A DNA stretch of 64,000 nt from JAXHUH01 sp034211175 (GCA_034211175.1 JAXHUH010000308.1:1-64000); one strand, 5' to 3'. Numbered from the stretch's first letter, positions 33,223-41,627 are shown. Program-made: numbers and translations. The notes: generated by a model not told the origin, from the sequence alone.

Positions 33223-33267
33223 GCACGGGCGCCCGGGCCGCGCGCCGCGGCCTGAGCCGGGCCTCGC

Positions 33268-34257
33268 TCAGCGGGCGGGGTCGAGCACGACCTTGCCGAC
33301 GGTTCCCCGCGACGTGACCGCGGCGAGCGCCTTCGGCGCGTCCGACAGCGGGACCACCTGCGACACGAGCGGCGCGATCGCACCGCCGGCGGCGAGGCGC
33401 ATCAGGTCGTCGTGCCACGTGCGCACCAACTCCGGCGCCCGGCTTCGGTAGCCGCCCCAGTGCACGCCGAGGACGCCGTAGTTCTTGACGAGCACGTGGT
33501 TGGTGCGGGCCTCGGCGATGCGGCCGCCGGCGAAGCCGACGATGAGGATGCGCCCGCCCCAGGCGATGCACTTGGTCGAGCGGTCGAACGTGTCGCCACC
33601 CACCGGGTCGAAGACCACGTCCGCGCCCCGCCCGTCGGTCAGGTCGTTGACGACCTCGACGAAGTCCTCGCTGCGGTAGTCGACGACCTCGTCGGCGCCG
33701 AGGCGTCGGCAGACGTCGGTCTTGTCCGCCCCGCCGGCGGTGGCGACGACGCGGGCACCGATGGCCTTCGCCAGCTGGATGGCGGCGGAGCCGACGCCGC
33801 CGGCTCCGGCGTGGACGAGCAGCGTCTCGCCGGGCTCGAGCCGGGCCCGGTGGGCCAGCGCGCACCAGCCGGTCTGGTAGGTCACGAACAGCGCCGCCGC
33901 GGCGACGTCGTCGAGCTCGTCGGGGATCTCGAACGTGTCCGACGCCCTGGCCAACGCGTGGGTGGCGTAGCCGCCGTGGGCCAGCTGCGGCGCAGCCAGG
34001 ACCCGCCGGCCGACCGCGAGCTCGACACCCGTCCCCACGGCGGCGACGACGCCGGACACCTCCATGCCCGGCGTGAACGGCAGCGCCGGCTTCTCCTGGT
34101 AGGTGCCGCGACAGACGAGGTCGTCGGCGAAGTTCACCGCCGCGGCGCGCACGTCGATGACGACCTCGCCCTCGCCCGGCCGCAGCGGCGCCAGGTCGTC
34201 TGCCCACACGAGCACGTCCTCGGGTGGTCCGTTCTCGTGCACCTGCCAGGCCTGCAC
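33268..34257 (-). CDS. Zinc-independent quinone oxidoreductase-type MDR enzyme
   Basis: A 329-residue medium-chain reductase of the NADPH:quinone oxidoreductase branch. Seen are AAAVNFADDLVCRGTYQEKP, FTPGMEVSGVVAAVG, YQTGWCALAHRARLEPGETL, the cofactor loop VHAGAGGVGSAAIQLAKAIG and FDPVGGDTFDRSTKCIAWGG. It lacks the zinc-binding GHE and the structural four-Cys lobe found in the alcohol dehydrogenase at 35.5 kb. The GTG start has GGGAG ten bases upstream. The substrate is not known. Confidence 0.87.
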   Translation of the reverse strand: MQAWQVHENGPPEDVLVWADDLAPLRPGEGEVVIDVRAAAVNFADDLVCRGTYQEKPALPFTPGMEVSGVVAAVGTGVELAVGRRVLAAPQLAHGGYATHALARASDTFEIPDELDDVAAAALFVTYQTGWCALAHRARLEPGETLLVHAGAGGVGSAAIQLAKAIGARVVATAGGADKTDVCRRLGADEVVDYRSEDFVEVVNDLTDGRGADVVFDPVGGDTFDRSTKCIAWGGRILIVGFAGGRIAEARTNHVLVKNYGVLGVHWGGYRSRAPELVRTWHDDLMRLAAGGAIAPLVSQVVPLSDAPKALAAVTSRGTVGKVVLDPAR

Positions 34258-34350
34258 CGGTCGCGCGCTCCCGTCGGTCTCGTCAGCGGGGTCTGTCGTC
34301 AGGGGTCCTCGTCGGGGATCTCGTCGCCGGCGGTGACGGCGGCGGCGCCA

Positions 34351-34575
34351 TCAGGATGCGTCGCCGTCGATCTCCCGCTTGAACGAGAGCCGGACCTTGG
34401 CCCGGAACGCAAGGATCCGGCCGTCCTCGATCAGCACATCCTGCTCGATGACCTCGGCGACACGCAGATCCGAGTGGGAGGTCGCGGCCTCCCGCACGGC
34501 GTTGGCGGTCGCCGCCTCCCACGACTCGGGGCTCGAGCCGATGAGCTCGATCACCCGGTAGACGCTGTTCGACAT
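34351..34575 (-). CDS. Dodecin-family flavin-binding-like protein (lacks the flavin Trp)
   Basis: A 74-residue dodecin: VYRVIELIGSSPESWEAATA, AVREAATSHSDLRVAEVIEQ, ending FRAKVRLSFKREI. Dodecins form hollow dodecamers that store flavins. The position that holds the flavin-stacking Trp in classical members (DWFEV) reads DLRVAEV here, as in a Trp-less branch, so the ligand may differ. It is transcribed divergently from a dodecin-fusion gene across 135 bases, with GGGGGACC ahead of the ATG. Confidence 0.86.
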   Translation of the reverse strand: MSNSVYRVIELIGSSPESWEAATANAVREAATSHSDLRVAEVIEQDVLIEDGRILAFRAKVRLSFKREIDGDAS

Positions 34576-34710
34576 GGTCCCCCCATGTGCCGTGCCCCTC
34601 GCCCGGGACCGGCGTCGGCGCCCCGGATCGGGGGCGTGCCGACGGACGGCGCCGGAAGTGCCAGCATGGTAGCTGTTGTGACCAACATCACAGCTCGTGG
34701 GGGAGCACCG

Positions 34711-35484
34711 GTGGCAGAGCAGGTGAGCACGGACCGCGGGTCGCGGACGGACGCCGACCGCGTCGATCAGGTGATCCGCCTCGTCGGGCATCACCCCGAG
34801 TCGTGGGAGGCGGCGACGTCCGGGGCGGTCGCGGAGGCGGCCAAGAGCATTCCCGACCTGGAGTGGGCCGGCGTCGAGCGGCTCGACACGATCCGCGCCG
34901 AGACCGGCCTCGAGTACCGGGTGCAGCTGCGGTTGTCGTACCGACTCGACCGCCGCCGCGAGACCGCCGGGTCCCACGAGCGCACCGAGGTCCGCCGCTA
35001 CCTGGTCGTGGCCAACCGGACCGTCGGCGGACCCGAGCTGACCGAGGCGCTCGAGGCCCGGATGCAACGCGGTCCGACCGAGTTCCACGTCGTGGTGCCG
35101 GCGACGTGGTCGCAGCAGGCCACGGCCATCCACCGCCTCGGAGTGCTGGCCGCCGACCCGACCTCGGGCCTCGCCATCCCCGAGACCGCGCTGATCGAGT
35201 CCATCGCCGCCGGCCGCCGCAGCGCGGAGAAGCGGCTGGTGCACCAGCTCGAACGCCTGGCGAAGGCCGGCGTGGTCGGCACGGGCGAGGTCGGCGACCC
35301 CGACCCGCTCAACGCGGTCGGTGCGGTGCTCGACCGCGCCAGCTTCGACGAGATCATCGTGTCGACGCTGCCCGCCGGCATCTCCCGCTGGCTGGGCATG
35401 GACCTGCCCAGCCGCCTCGAACGCCGCACCGGCCTCCCCGTCGTCGTCATCGAGGCAACCGACGAACCACCCGACGGCGCCTGA
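34711..35484 (+). CDS. Dodecin-like domain fused to a universal-stress-like domain
   Basis: A 257-residue two-domain protein. Residues about 15-85 resemble dodecin (DQVIRLVGHHPESWEAATSG; IPDLEWAGVERLDTIRAETG; YRVQLRLSYRLDRRR) and, unlike the neighbouring free dodecin, keep a Trp at the flavin-stacking position. Residues about 95-257 form an alpha/beta domain (RYLVVANRTVGGPELTEALE; FHVVVPATWSQQATAIHRLG; GVVGTGEVGDPDPLNAVGAV; FDEIIVSTLPAGISRWLGMD; LERRTGLPVVVIEA) of the USP-like type seen in uncharacterised actinobacterial proteins. The GTG at 34711 has GGGGGAG five bases upstream. Storage or sensing of a flavin-type ligand is inferred. Confidence 0.78.
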   Translation: MAEQVSTDRGSRTDADRVDQVIRLVGHHPESWEAATSGAVAEAAKSIPDLEWAGVERLDTIRAETGLEYRVQLRLSYRLDRRRETAGSHERTEVRRYLVVANRTVGGPELTEALEARMQRGPTEFHVVVPATWSQQATAIHRLGVLAADPTSGLAIPETALIESIAAGRRSAEKRLVHQLERLAKAGVVGTGEVGDPDPLNAVGAVLDRASFDEIIVSTLPAGISRWLGMDLPSRLERRTGLPVVVIEATDEPPDGA

Positions 35485-35512
35485 CCGTGGCCGAGCTCGG
35501 TCGCAGGGCGAC

Positions 35513-36607
35513 CTACGCTCGGCTGTCGAACGTGATGACGCTGCGGGCGACGGAGCCCTTGCGCAGCTTGGCGAAGCCGTCGTTGATCGCGTCGAGGCCG
35601 ATCCGGGCCGACACGAGCTCGTCGAGCTTCAGGCGGCCGTCGAGGTAGAGGTCGACGTAGCGCACCATGTCGACGCGGAACCGGGTCGAGCCCATCGCCG
35701 AGCCCTGGATTCGCCGCTCGTTGAGGAAGTCGGGCCCGTGGAGCTCGATCTTCGTGCCGACCGGGATCATCCCGACGACCGTCGCCGTGCCGCCGGGGCC
35801 GAGCATCCGCCACGCCTGCTCGGTCGCGACCTTCAGACCGATCGCCTCGAAGCTGTGGTCGACGCCGCCGCCGGTCAGCTCGCGCACCGCGACCACCGGG
35901 TCGACCGCGCCGGCGTTGACGAGATCGGTCGCCCCGAACGTGGTCGCCAGCTCCAGCTTCTCGTCGAGCAGGTCGACGGCGATCACCCGGGTCGCGCCGG
36001 CGAGCCGCGCCGCCTGCACGCAGTTGAGCCCGATGCCGCCGCAGCCGATGACGGCGACGGTCGTGCCCGGCTCGACCTCGGCTGTGTTCCACACCGCGCC
36101 CACCCCGGTCGTGACCCCGCAGCCGAGGAGCGCGGCCCGGTCGAGCGGCATGTCGTCGCGGATCTTCACGACCGCGTGCTCGTGGACCAGCATCATCTCG
36201 GCGAACGACGACAGGTCGAGGAACTGGTGCATCGGCGCGTCGGACGACCCCAGCCGCGGCGTGGCCTCCCGGGGCCGGCGCGTCGCCACCTTGTTCTGGC
36301 AGATGGCCTGGCGGCCGGTGAGGCAGTGCTCGCAGGCGCCGCAGTAGACGGCGAGGCAGGTGATGACGTGGTCGCCCGGGCGCACGTAGGTGACCTCGTC
36401 GCCGACGGCCTCGACCACACCGGCGGACTCGTGGCCGAGCACCGCGGGCAGCTTCGTCGGATAGGCGGCGTCGATGAAGTGGAGGTCGCTGTGGCACAGC
36501 CCGGCGGCGACGGTGCGGATGAGCACCTCCCGTGAGCCGGGCCGGTCGACGGCGACGTCCTCGATACCCAGCTCACCGGGAGCCTCTCGCAACACCGCTG
36601 CTCGCAT
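35513..36607 (-). CDS. Zinc-dependent alcohol dehydrogenase
   Basis: A 364-residue zinc MDR. Catalytic zinc ligands are visible in GLCHSDLHF, LGHESAGVVEAVGD and LGCGVTTGVGAVWN; the structural zinc lobe is CGACEHCLTGRQAIC; the cofactor loop is VIGCGGIGLNCVQAARLAGA. The layout fits the class III/NDMA-type group. The substrate is unknown. The ATG at 36607 has GAGGTGG just upstream; a GTG two codons earlier is an alternative. It converges with the dodecin-fusion gene. Confidence 0.9.
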   Translation of the reverse strand: MRAAVLREAPGELGIEDVAVDRPGSREVLIRTVAAGLCHSDLHFIDAAYPTKLPAVLGHESAGVVEAVGDEVTYVRPGDHVITCLAVYCGACEHCLTGRQAICQNKVATRRPREATPRLGSSDAPMHQFLDLSSFAEMMLVHEHAVVKIRDDMPLDRAALLGCGVTTGVGAVWNTAEVEPGTTVAVIGCGGIGLNCVQAARLAGATRVIAVDLLDEKLELATTFGATDLVNAGAVDPVVAVRELTGGGVDHSFEAIGLKVATEQAWRMLGPGGTATVVGMIPVGTKIELHGPDFLNERRIQGSAMGSTRFRVDMVRYVDLYLDGRLKLDELVSARIGLDAINDGFAKLRKGSVARSVITFDSRA

Positions 36608-36669
36608 GGCCACCTCACCTCAACCTCGGATCGGGCGTGACACTCTCGCACACCCCACCCCCCAACCCG

Positions 36670-36852
36670 TTCTGGACCCACCCCGATACCACCGGTGGCA
36701 CTCCGCGCGGGCCAGAACGATGACCACCCGAACTGGACCCACCCCGATACCACCGGCGGCACTCCGCGCGGGCCAGAACGATGACCACCCGAACTGGACC
36801 CACCCCGATACCACCGGTGGCACTCTGCGCGGGCCAGAACGGTGACGGGGGA
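36670..36852 (+). repeat. 61-bp tandem repeat, three copies
   Basis: The unit begins CTGGACCCACCCCGATACCA and recurs at 36672, 36733 and 36794, exactly 61 bases apart, with only a few substitutions (for example CCACCGGTGG versus CCACCGGCGG). Each unit contains the element CCRCCGGYGG, 11 bases, GGCCAGAACG, also found singly at 39823-39853 and inverted at 56836-56865. It lies in the divergent gap between the alcohol dehydrogenase and nitroreductase genes. Confidence 0.92.
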
Positions 36853-36878
36853 TGGGGTATCGGTCGGGGTGGGATGCT

Positions 36879-36884
36879 TAGGCT
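36879..36884 (+). promoter_or_regulatory. -10 element of a likely leaderless transcript
   Basis: TAGGCT ends seven bases before the ATG at 36892. It supports that ATG over the in-frame ATG at 36874. Confidence 0.45.
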
Positions 36885-36891
36885 CGCCGCG

Positions 36892-37641
36892 ATGGCCGAC
36901 GAGACCTCGCCGACGACCGCACCGCCGATCGACGTCCCCGACGGGGTGCCGGACCTGCTCACCGGGCTGGCGACGACCCGGGCCATCCGCCGCTACCGCC
37001 CCGAACCGATCCCCGACGAGGACCTGAACCGCATCCTGTTCGCGGCGACGCGGGCGCCGAGCGGCTCGAACCGCCAGGGGTTCCGGTTCCTCGTCCTGCG
37101 CGACGGGCCGAAGGCGACCGAGGCCAAGGCGCTGCTCGGCGAGGCGTTCCGCTCGGCTTGGGGCACCAAGCGCTCGAACGACGGCTACGACGCCGGTTCC
37201 GGCGCCGACGCCGACTCGCCCAAGGCCCGCCAGGCCCGGGCCATGCAGCACTTCGTCGACCACTTCGAGGAGGTGCCCGCCGTGGTCCTGGCCGTCCTGC
37301 GGATGCACCGCCCGAACGACCTGATGATGGGGGCCAGCGTCTACCCGGCCGTGCAGAACCTGCTGCTCGCCGCCCGGGCGCTCGGCTACGGCGGCGTGAT
37401 CACCGGGTGGCACGGCATGGTCGAGGACCGCCTCCGCGAGATCGTCGGCCTGCCCGCCGAGCGCGACGAGTGGCGGATCGCGGCGACCGTCCCCCTCGGG
37501 CGCCCCCAGGGCAACCACGGCCCGGTCCGGCGCCGCCCGATGCCCGAGCTCGTCTTCGAGGACGGCTGGGAGGAGCCGGCCCCGTGGGCCACCGACCCGC
37601 CCGGCACCCGCTTCACGTCCGCCGGCCCCGGCCGGGTCTGA
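36892..37641 (+). CDS. Nitroreductase-family protein
   Basis: A 249-residue FMN-dependent nitroreductase-fold protein: TTRAIRRYRPEPIPDEDLNR, FAATRAPSGSNRQGFRFLVL (FMN phosphate contacts), VYPAVQNLLLAARALGYGGV and EWRIAATVPLGRPQGNHGPV. The physiological substrate is unknown; family members reduce nitro groups, flavins or enones. The tail (LVFEDGWEEPAPWATDP) is usual for the actinobacterial group. Confidence 0.88.
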   Translation: MADETSPTTAPPIDVPDGVPDLLTGLATTRAIRRYRPEPIPDEDLNRILFAATRAPSGSNRQGFRFLVLRDGPKATEAKALLGEAFRSAWGTKRSNDGYDAGSGADADSPKARQARAMQHFVDHFEEVPAVVLAVLRMHRPNDLMMGASVYPAVQNLLLAARALGYGGVITGWHGMVEDRLREIVGLPAERDEWRIAATVPLGRPQGNHGPVRRRPMPELVFEDGWEEPAPWATDPPGTRFTSAGPGRV

Positions 37642-37679
37642 TCAGCCCGATCACGCCGGCGGCTCGACCTTGACCCCCG

Positions 37680-37722
37680 ACGTGGCCACCCGGACGTGGC
37701 CAACCCGACGTGGCCGTCCGGA
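37680..37722. repeat. 14-bp tandem repeat, three copies
   Basis: ACGTGGCC followed by six variable bases recurs with a 14-base period (CGTGGCC at 37681, 37695 and 37709). It lies between the convergent nitroreductase and yaaA genes. Its role is unknown. Confidence 0.6.
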
Positions 37723-37784
37723 CCCGGGACCGGGGCCGGGCCGCCCGCACGCATCGGTACCCGGACCACGCCGCCGGTGAGCGC

Positions 37785-38591
37785 TCAGTCCGGGGGCTTG
37801 ACGAAGACGGCCTCGCCGCCGTCGGGATCGAGGGTGGAGAGGTCGGGGCGGAACCGGTAGCCGGCGGGGTGGTCGAAGTCGACCAGGCCGGCGGGGTCGG
37901 TGAGCCCGGTGAGCAGCAGGTGGCGGGCGAGCGCGCCCTTGAGCGCCTTCGACCAGTGGCTCACGGTGACGAGCTTCGGCCCGTCGGGGCCCTCCCGCTG
38001 GTCGAGGAACCGCACGGTGATGCGGGCCCGCCAGCCGCCAGCGCTGGTCCACGCCGCCGAGTGCTCCTGGGGGAGGAGGTCCCAGACGACGCCATCGCGC
38101 ACCCGGGCGTCGAGCACGGGGGAGAGGCGCGGCCGCCACCAGGTCGACACCTTGCCGAGCGGGGCCAGGTTGGCGCCCATCTTCAGGCGGTAGTCGGGGA
38201 TCGGGTCACCCGGCGTGACCAGGCCCCACAGTCCCGAGAAGATGACGACCGACCCGGCCGCGGCCTCCCGGGCCCGCTCGGGCAGGGTCGCGTGGTCGAG
38301 GTGGTCGTAGAGGACGCCGGTGTAGCGCTCGATCGCGGGCAGCGTCGGGGCCACCGCGACCGAGAGGTCGGCCTCGCGGGCCCGTTCGAGCGCGTCGCCC
38401 TTCACGCCGAGGAGCTTCGACGCCACGGCGTCGGGTGCGGCCTCGAGGACGGCGACCAGCGCCTCGCGCACGGTCCGTCGGGCGTCGCCCAGCTCGTCGT
38501 CGAACGTCGAGCCGGCCTCGACGATCGACGGGCCGTCGCCACCGAGCTCCTTGCCCTCCGACGGAGGGAGCAGGATGTGCAGCCCGCTCAC
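37785..38591 (-). CDS. yaaA: YaaA-family peroxide stress protein
   Basis: A 268-residue DUF328/YaaA protein with LHILLPPSEGKELGG at the start, AIERYTGVLYDHLD, IFSGLWGLVTPGDPIPDYRL and VTVSHWSKALKGALARHLL. In E. coli YaaA limits free iron and DNA damage under peroxide. The GTG start overlaps the stop of the upstream hydrolase gene as GTGA, so they are coupled. Confidence 0.92.
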   Translation of the reverse strand: MSGLHILLPPSEGKELGGDGPSIVEAGSTFDDELGDARRTVREALVAVLEAAPDAVASKLLGVKGDALERAREADLSVAVAPTLPAIERYTGVLYDHLDHATLPERAREAAAGSVVIFSGLWGLVTPGDPIPDYRLKMGANLAPLGKVSTWWRPRLSPVLDARVRDGVVWDLLPQEHSAAWTSAGGWRARITVRFLDQREGPDGPKLVTVSHWSKALKGALARHLLLTGLTDPAGLVDFDHPAGYRFRPDLSTLDPDGGEAVFVKPPD

Positions 38592-39280
38592 ACCGGCGAG
38601 GCGCCGAGGAACCCGAGGGCCGCGTCGATGAAGCCGAAGTCGTTCGGCGTCGCGAAGTGGTCGACGTTGCGCAGCACCTTCAGACGGGCGTTCGGTAGCC
38701 GCTCGACCAGCGGGTCGGCAGGGCCGGCGAAGTCCCGGTCGCCGATCACGACGAGCACCTCGTTCGTCACCCGGGCGAGGCCCTCGTCGGTGAACGGTGC
38801 GGGCTCGGGGCGGCTCAGCAGCGCGACCAGCGCCTCGCGGTCGACCTCGGGCGAGTCGGCGAGGCGGCCGAAGTAGGCGGCCTCGCGGTCGTCGGGGTCG
38901 TCCTTGCCGGCGAGCGACTCGGCGATCGCCCGGCCCCGGGCCTCGTCCCGCTCGAACAGGTTGCGGCCGACCCCGGCGAGGACGATCCGCCCGAACCGCG
39001 ACGGGTCCTCGACCGCCAGTGCGAGCACGGTGCGGGCGCCGAGCGAGAAGCCGATCGCGTCGACCGGGCCGTCGGGCAGCTGTGCGGCGAGGTGGGCCTC
39101 GAGCTGTGCGTACGCCGCCGGGTCGTGGGGCTTGGGCGATGAGCCGTGGCCGAGGAGGTCGACGGCCAGCACCTCACGACCGGACTCGCTCAACAGGTCG
39201 ATCCACCCCGGCTCCCGCCACGTTCGTTCGGCCGAGGTGGCGAGGCCGTGGACCAGCAGCACGGGAGGCTCGGACGCCAT
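38588..39280 (-). CDS. Alpha/beta hydrolase
   Basis: A 230-residue alpha/beta hydrolase with an intact triad: VLLVHGLATSAERTW, AVDLLGHGSSPKP, nucleophile Ser in AIGFSLGARTVLAL, acid VIGDRDFAGPA and base NVDHFATPN. The substrate is unknown. The ATG is preceded by TACGTT eight bases upstream on its strand, so its mRNA may have almost no leader. It is coupled to yaaA. Confidence 0.9.
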   Translation of the reverse strand: MASEPPVLLVHGLATSAERTWREPGWIDLLSESGREVLAVDLLGHGSSPKPHDPAAYAQLEAHLAAQLPDGPVDAIGFSLGARTVLALAVEDPSRFGRIVLAGVGRNLFERDEARGRAIAESLAGKDDPDDREAAYFGRLADSPEVDREALVALLSRPEPAPFTDEGLARVTNEVLVVIGDRDFAGPADPLVERLPNARLKVLRNVDHFATPNDFGFIDAALGFLGASPV

Positions 39281-39288
39281 GGCCGGCC

Positions 39289-39294
39289 AACGTA
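39289..39294 (-). promoter_or_regulatory. -10 element close to the start codon of the hydrolase-yaaA unit
   Basis: TACGTT on the minus strand lies eight bases before the ATG at 39280, with no ribosome binding site between. Confidence 0.4.
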
Positions 39295-39381
39295 GTCGTC
39301 GGCGCCGCCCGCACGCCCGTTCCGGTCGCGCCGGTTGCCCGGTGCGCGCACGAACCGGCGACGAGCGTCCACACTGGGAAG

Positions 39382-39789
39382 GTGTCCGGCTCCCTGCGCG
39401 TCAACCGATCCCTCACGATCCCGCCCGACGAGCTGGAGTGGCGCTTCAGCGCCTCCGGCGGCCCCGGGGGCCAGCACGCCAACAAGGCTGCGACCCGCGC
39501 CGAGGTCACGTTCGACATCGAGGGGTCGCGCACGTTGTCGGCCGGTCACCGCCGGCGGCTGACCGATCGGTTGGGTCCGTCGGTCAAGGTCTCGGTCGAC
39601 GACACCCGCTCCCAGGCCCGCAACCGGGAGATCGCCATGGAGCGCCTCGCCGCCCGCCTCGCCGGCGCGCTGCGGACGTCCAAGCGCCGCAAGCCGACAC
39701 GCCCGTCACGGGGAGCGAAGGAGCGGCGGCTCACCGCGAAGAAGCAGCGGGGCGAGCGCAAGAAGCAGCGATCCTGGCGACCCGAGTAG
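39382..39789 (+). CDS. arfB: ArfB-like peptide-chain release/rescue factor
   Basis: A 135-residue protein with the class I release-factor catalytic loop SASGGPGGQHANKAATR (the GGQ motif) but no codon-recognition domains. A basic C-terminal tail (RPSRGAKERRLTAKKQRGER) follows, as in ArfB/YaeJ, which enters stalled ribosomes and hydrolyses peptidyl-tRNA. The length matches the family. The GTG start at 39382 has CACACT six bases upstream and no ribosome binding site. Confidence 0.92.
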   Translation: MSGSLRVNRSLTIPPDELEWRFSASGGPGGQHANKAATRAEVTFDIEGSRTLSAGHRRRLTDRLGPSVKVSVDDTRSQARNREIAMERLAARLAGALRTSKRRKPTRPSRGAKERRLTAKKQRGERKKQRSWRPE

Positions 39790-39822
39790 CCCGCCACTCC
39801 CCGAACCGGCCCCCACGACGTG

Positions 39823-39853
39823 CCACCGGCGGTCGTGAGCGTTGGCCAGAACG
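39823..39853 (+). repeat. Single copy of the dispersed CCACCGGYGG/GGCCAGAACG element
   Basis: CCACCGGCGG (39823-39832), an 11-base spacer, then GGCCAGAACG (39844-39853): the same two boxes and exact spacing as in the 61-bp repeat at 36.7 kb. It lies between the convergent arfB and PilZ-like genes. Confidence 0.75.
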
Positions 39854-39877
39854 GTCAGGGCGCGACGGCCGGCGTCA

Positions 39878-40702
39878 TCACTCGATGATGACGTGGACCC
39901 GCCCGCCGGCCAGTGACACGACCCGCATCGGAACCGTCGACCGGCGGCCGTCGTCGCCCACCATGAGCGCCACGAGCTGGTCGCGTGCGGTCACCTCGGA
40001 GGTGGCGATGCCCTCGAGCGTGACCCCGGTCGGCCGGATCGTCGCCTGGAGCGGGCCCCGGAGGCCGTTCGAGGTGACGATCCAGCACGTCGCCGCGCCG
40101 ACCTCGACGCGCACCGGCCGTGCCGCCTTGGTCGACGCGGCGACCCCCTGGCGCACGTACTCGAGCAGCAGCTGCTCCTGGCGCGGGTCGAGCCGCCACT
40201 CGACGCCGAGCCGGCGCTCGTCGCCCCGGTCGTCGACCGCGACGACGGTGGCCGGCGTGGCCACGAGGGTCCGGCCCTCGGCGTCGACGACCCGGACCGC
40301 GACCTGCTCGCCGGAGGAGGGCACGTCGACCGCAGGTGTGAGGAACGAGCCGCCGAGCACGGCCAGGTCGTTCGCCCGGGCCTCGACGCACTCGGGGCGA
40401 CCGCGGTCGTGCCACGCCAGATGGGCTGCGAAGTCGACCGGGTAGCGCCGGGCGCGGCGACGGTCGACCCGTTCGAGCACCGGCGGTCCGAGCTCGATGC
40501 GGGTGCCGACGACCGAGCGCACCGACGCGAACGCCCGGAGCAGGCCGCTCGCCTGCTCCCAGGTCATGCGCAGGGTGTCGTGGACCGAGACGGCGAGCGG
40601 CTCCTCCACGACCAGCGTGGCGCCGTCCTCCCGGAAGCGGGCGGTGCCGTTCAGGCTCCGACCGTTCGGCGCCACGACCGCGACCGCTCGGGCGTCGTCC
40701 AC
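39878..40702 (-). CDS. PilZ-like two-domain protein, paralogue 1
   Basis: This 274-residue protein is clearly paralogous to the product of the gene immediately upstream (40782-41627). Shared blocks include LERVDRRRARRYPVDF, an LGGSF turn, PATVVAVDD, VEWRLDPRQEQLLLEYVRQG and MRVVSLAGGRVHVI. The RRxxR plus xLGGSF layout resembles PilZ, which binds cyclic di-GMP, but the usual D/NxS before the glycines reads NDLAVLGG here, so binding may be lost. I start it at the GTG at 40702, where similarity to the paralogue begins; a TTG at 40789 overlapping the upstream gene is an alternative. No membrane segment. Confidence 0.65.
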   Translation of the reverse strand: MDDARAVAVVAPNGRSLNGTARFREDGATLVVEEPLAVSVHDTLRMTWEQASGLLRAFASVRSVVGTRIELGPPVLERVDRRRARRYPVDFAAHLAWHDRGRPECVEARANDLAVLGGSFLTPAVDVPSSGEQVAVRVVDAEGRTLVATPATVVAVDDRGDERRLGVEWRLDPRQEQLLLEYVRQGVAASTKAARPVRVEVGAATCWIVTSNGLRGPLQATIRPTGVTLEGIATSEVTARDQLVALMVGDDGRRSTVPMRVVSLAGGRVHVIIE

Positions 40703-40781
40703 CCGGTCGTGGGGCGTGCGGCGCTCGTCGGGGCCGGACGGCGTCGGTGTGCGCGCCGTCGCTCCGCCGGGCCCCGCAGGG

Positions 40782-41627
40782 TCAGCCAACGGAGGTGTGG
40801 ACCTGGCCCCCGGCCCGCGAGACGATCCGCAGGGAGACCGTCGAGGTCTGGCCGGCGGAGTCGACGAGGATGGCCGCCCACCGTCCCCGGGCGGGGACGT
40901 CGATCGGGTCGATGTCGGTGAGGGTGACGCCGGTGATCTTGACCGACGCCTTCAACGGGCCGATGACGCCCTCGTCCTCGACGAGCCAACAGCTCGCGTC
41001 GCCGTAGGCGATGCCCCGGGTCTGGGGCGTCTCCTCGCCCCGGCGGCGGAGGTGGCGCAGCGACGTGAGGTACTCGACCATCGACGCCTCCTGGCGGGCG
41101 TCGAGGCGCCACTCGAGCCGCAGCACGGGATACTCGCCCGAGCGCTCGACGTCGATGACCGTGGCCGGCCCGGCGACGACGACGTAGTCGGCATCGGCGA
41201 CGTGGGTCGCGACCGTGGCACCGTTGGGCGGCAGCTCCATCGAGTCGGTGACGAACGAGCCGCCGAGCACGGAGATGTTCTGGGTCCGGGCCGCGAGCGC
41301 GCGGGGCCCGTCGCCGCCCATCCACGCCAACCGGGCCTCGCAGAAGACGTCGACCCGCTCGACGCGTCGGCGGTCGCCGCGCTCGAAGACCGCGCGGCCG
41401 AGGGTGAGGGTCTGCGACCCGTTGTGCTGGACGACGTCGCGGACCGCGGCGTACGCCCGGATCACCTCGGCGCCATCCTCCCAGCTCAGCCGGATGGCGT
41501 CGCCGGCGACCACGGCGAAGTTCGACTCGACCTCGGCCGTCGCCCCACCGTCATCCCGCCAGCTGAGCTTCCCCGGCGAGAAGTCGCCCGTCGGGGCGTG
41601 GGCGTACACCGACACAGCGTGTTCCAT
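40782..41627 (-). CDS. PilZ-like two-domain protein, paralogue 2
   Basis: A 281-residue paralogue of the downstream gene, with no membrane segment. An N-terminal beta-rich region (KLSWRDDGGATAEVESNFAV) leads to a PilZ-like core (RGDRRRVERVDVFCEARLAW; RTQNISVLGGSFV, close to the PilZ D/NxSxxG box). Next come a mid block (PATVIDVERSGEYPVLRLEW) and a C-terminal beta domain (SCWLVEDEGVIGPLKASVKI; GVTLTDIDPIDVPAR). Cyclic di-GMP binding is possible but unproven; a GGDEF gene lies 2 kb away. The tandem arrangement implies a recent local duplication. Confidence 0.68.
   Translation of the reverse strand: MEHAVSVYAHAPTGDFSPGKLSWRDDGGATAEVESNFAVVAGDAIRLSWEDGAEVIRAYAAVRDVVQHNGSQTLTLGRAVFERGDRRRVERVDVFCEARLAWMGGDGPRALAARTQNISVLGGSFVTDSMELPPNGATVATHVADADYVVVAGPATVIDVERSGEYPVLRLEWRLDARQEASMVEYLTSLRHLRRRGEETPQTRGIAYGDASCWLVEDEGVIGPLKASVKITGVTLTDIDPIDVPARGRWAAILVDSAGQTSTVSLRIVSRAGGQVHTSVG

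Noticed and set aside
36670..36852. Coding repeats (repeated peptide units) in the 61-bp array
   Set aside because: The period is not a multiple of three, so frames shift at each unit; no start signal or conserved peptide fits.
40703..40789. TTG start at 40789 for the first PilZ-like paralogue
   Set aside because: The extra N-terminal residues have no counterpart in the paralogue and there is no ribosome binding site; the GTG at 40702 aligns with the paralogue start. It is kept as an alternative only.
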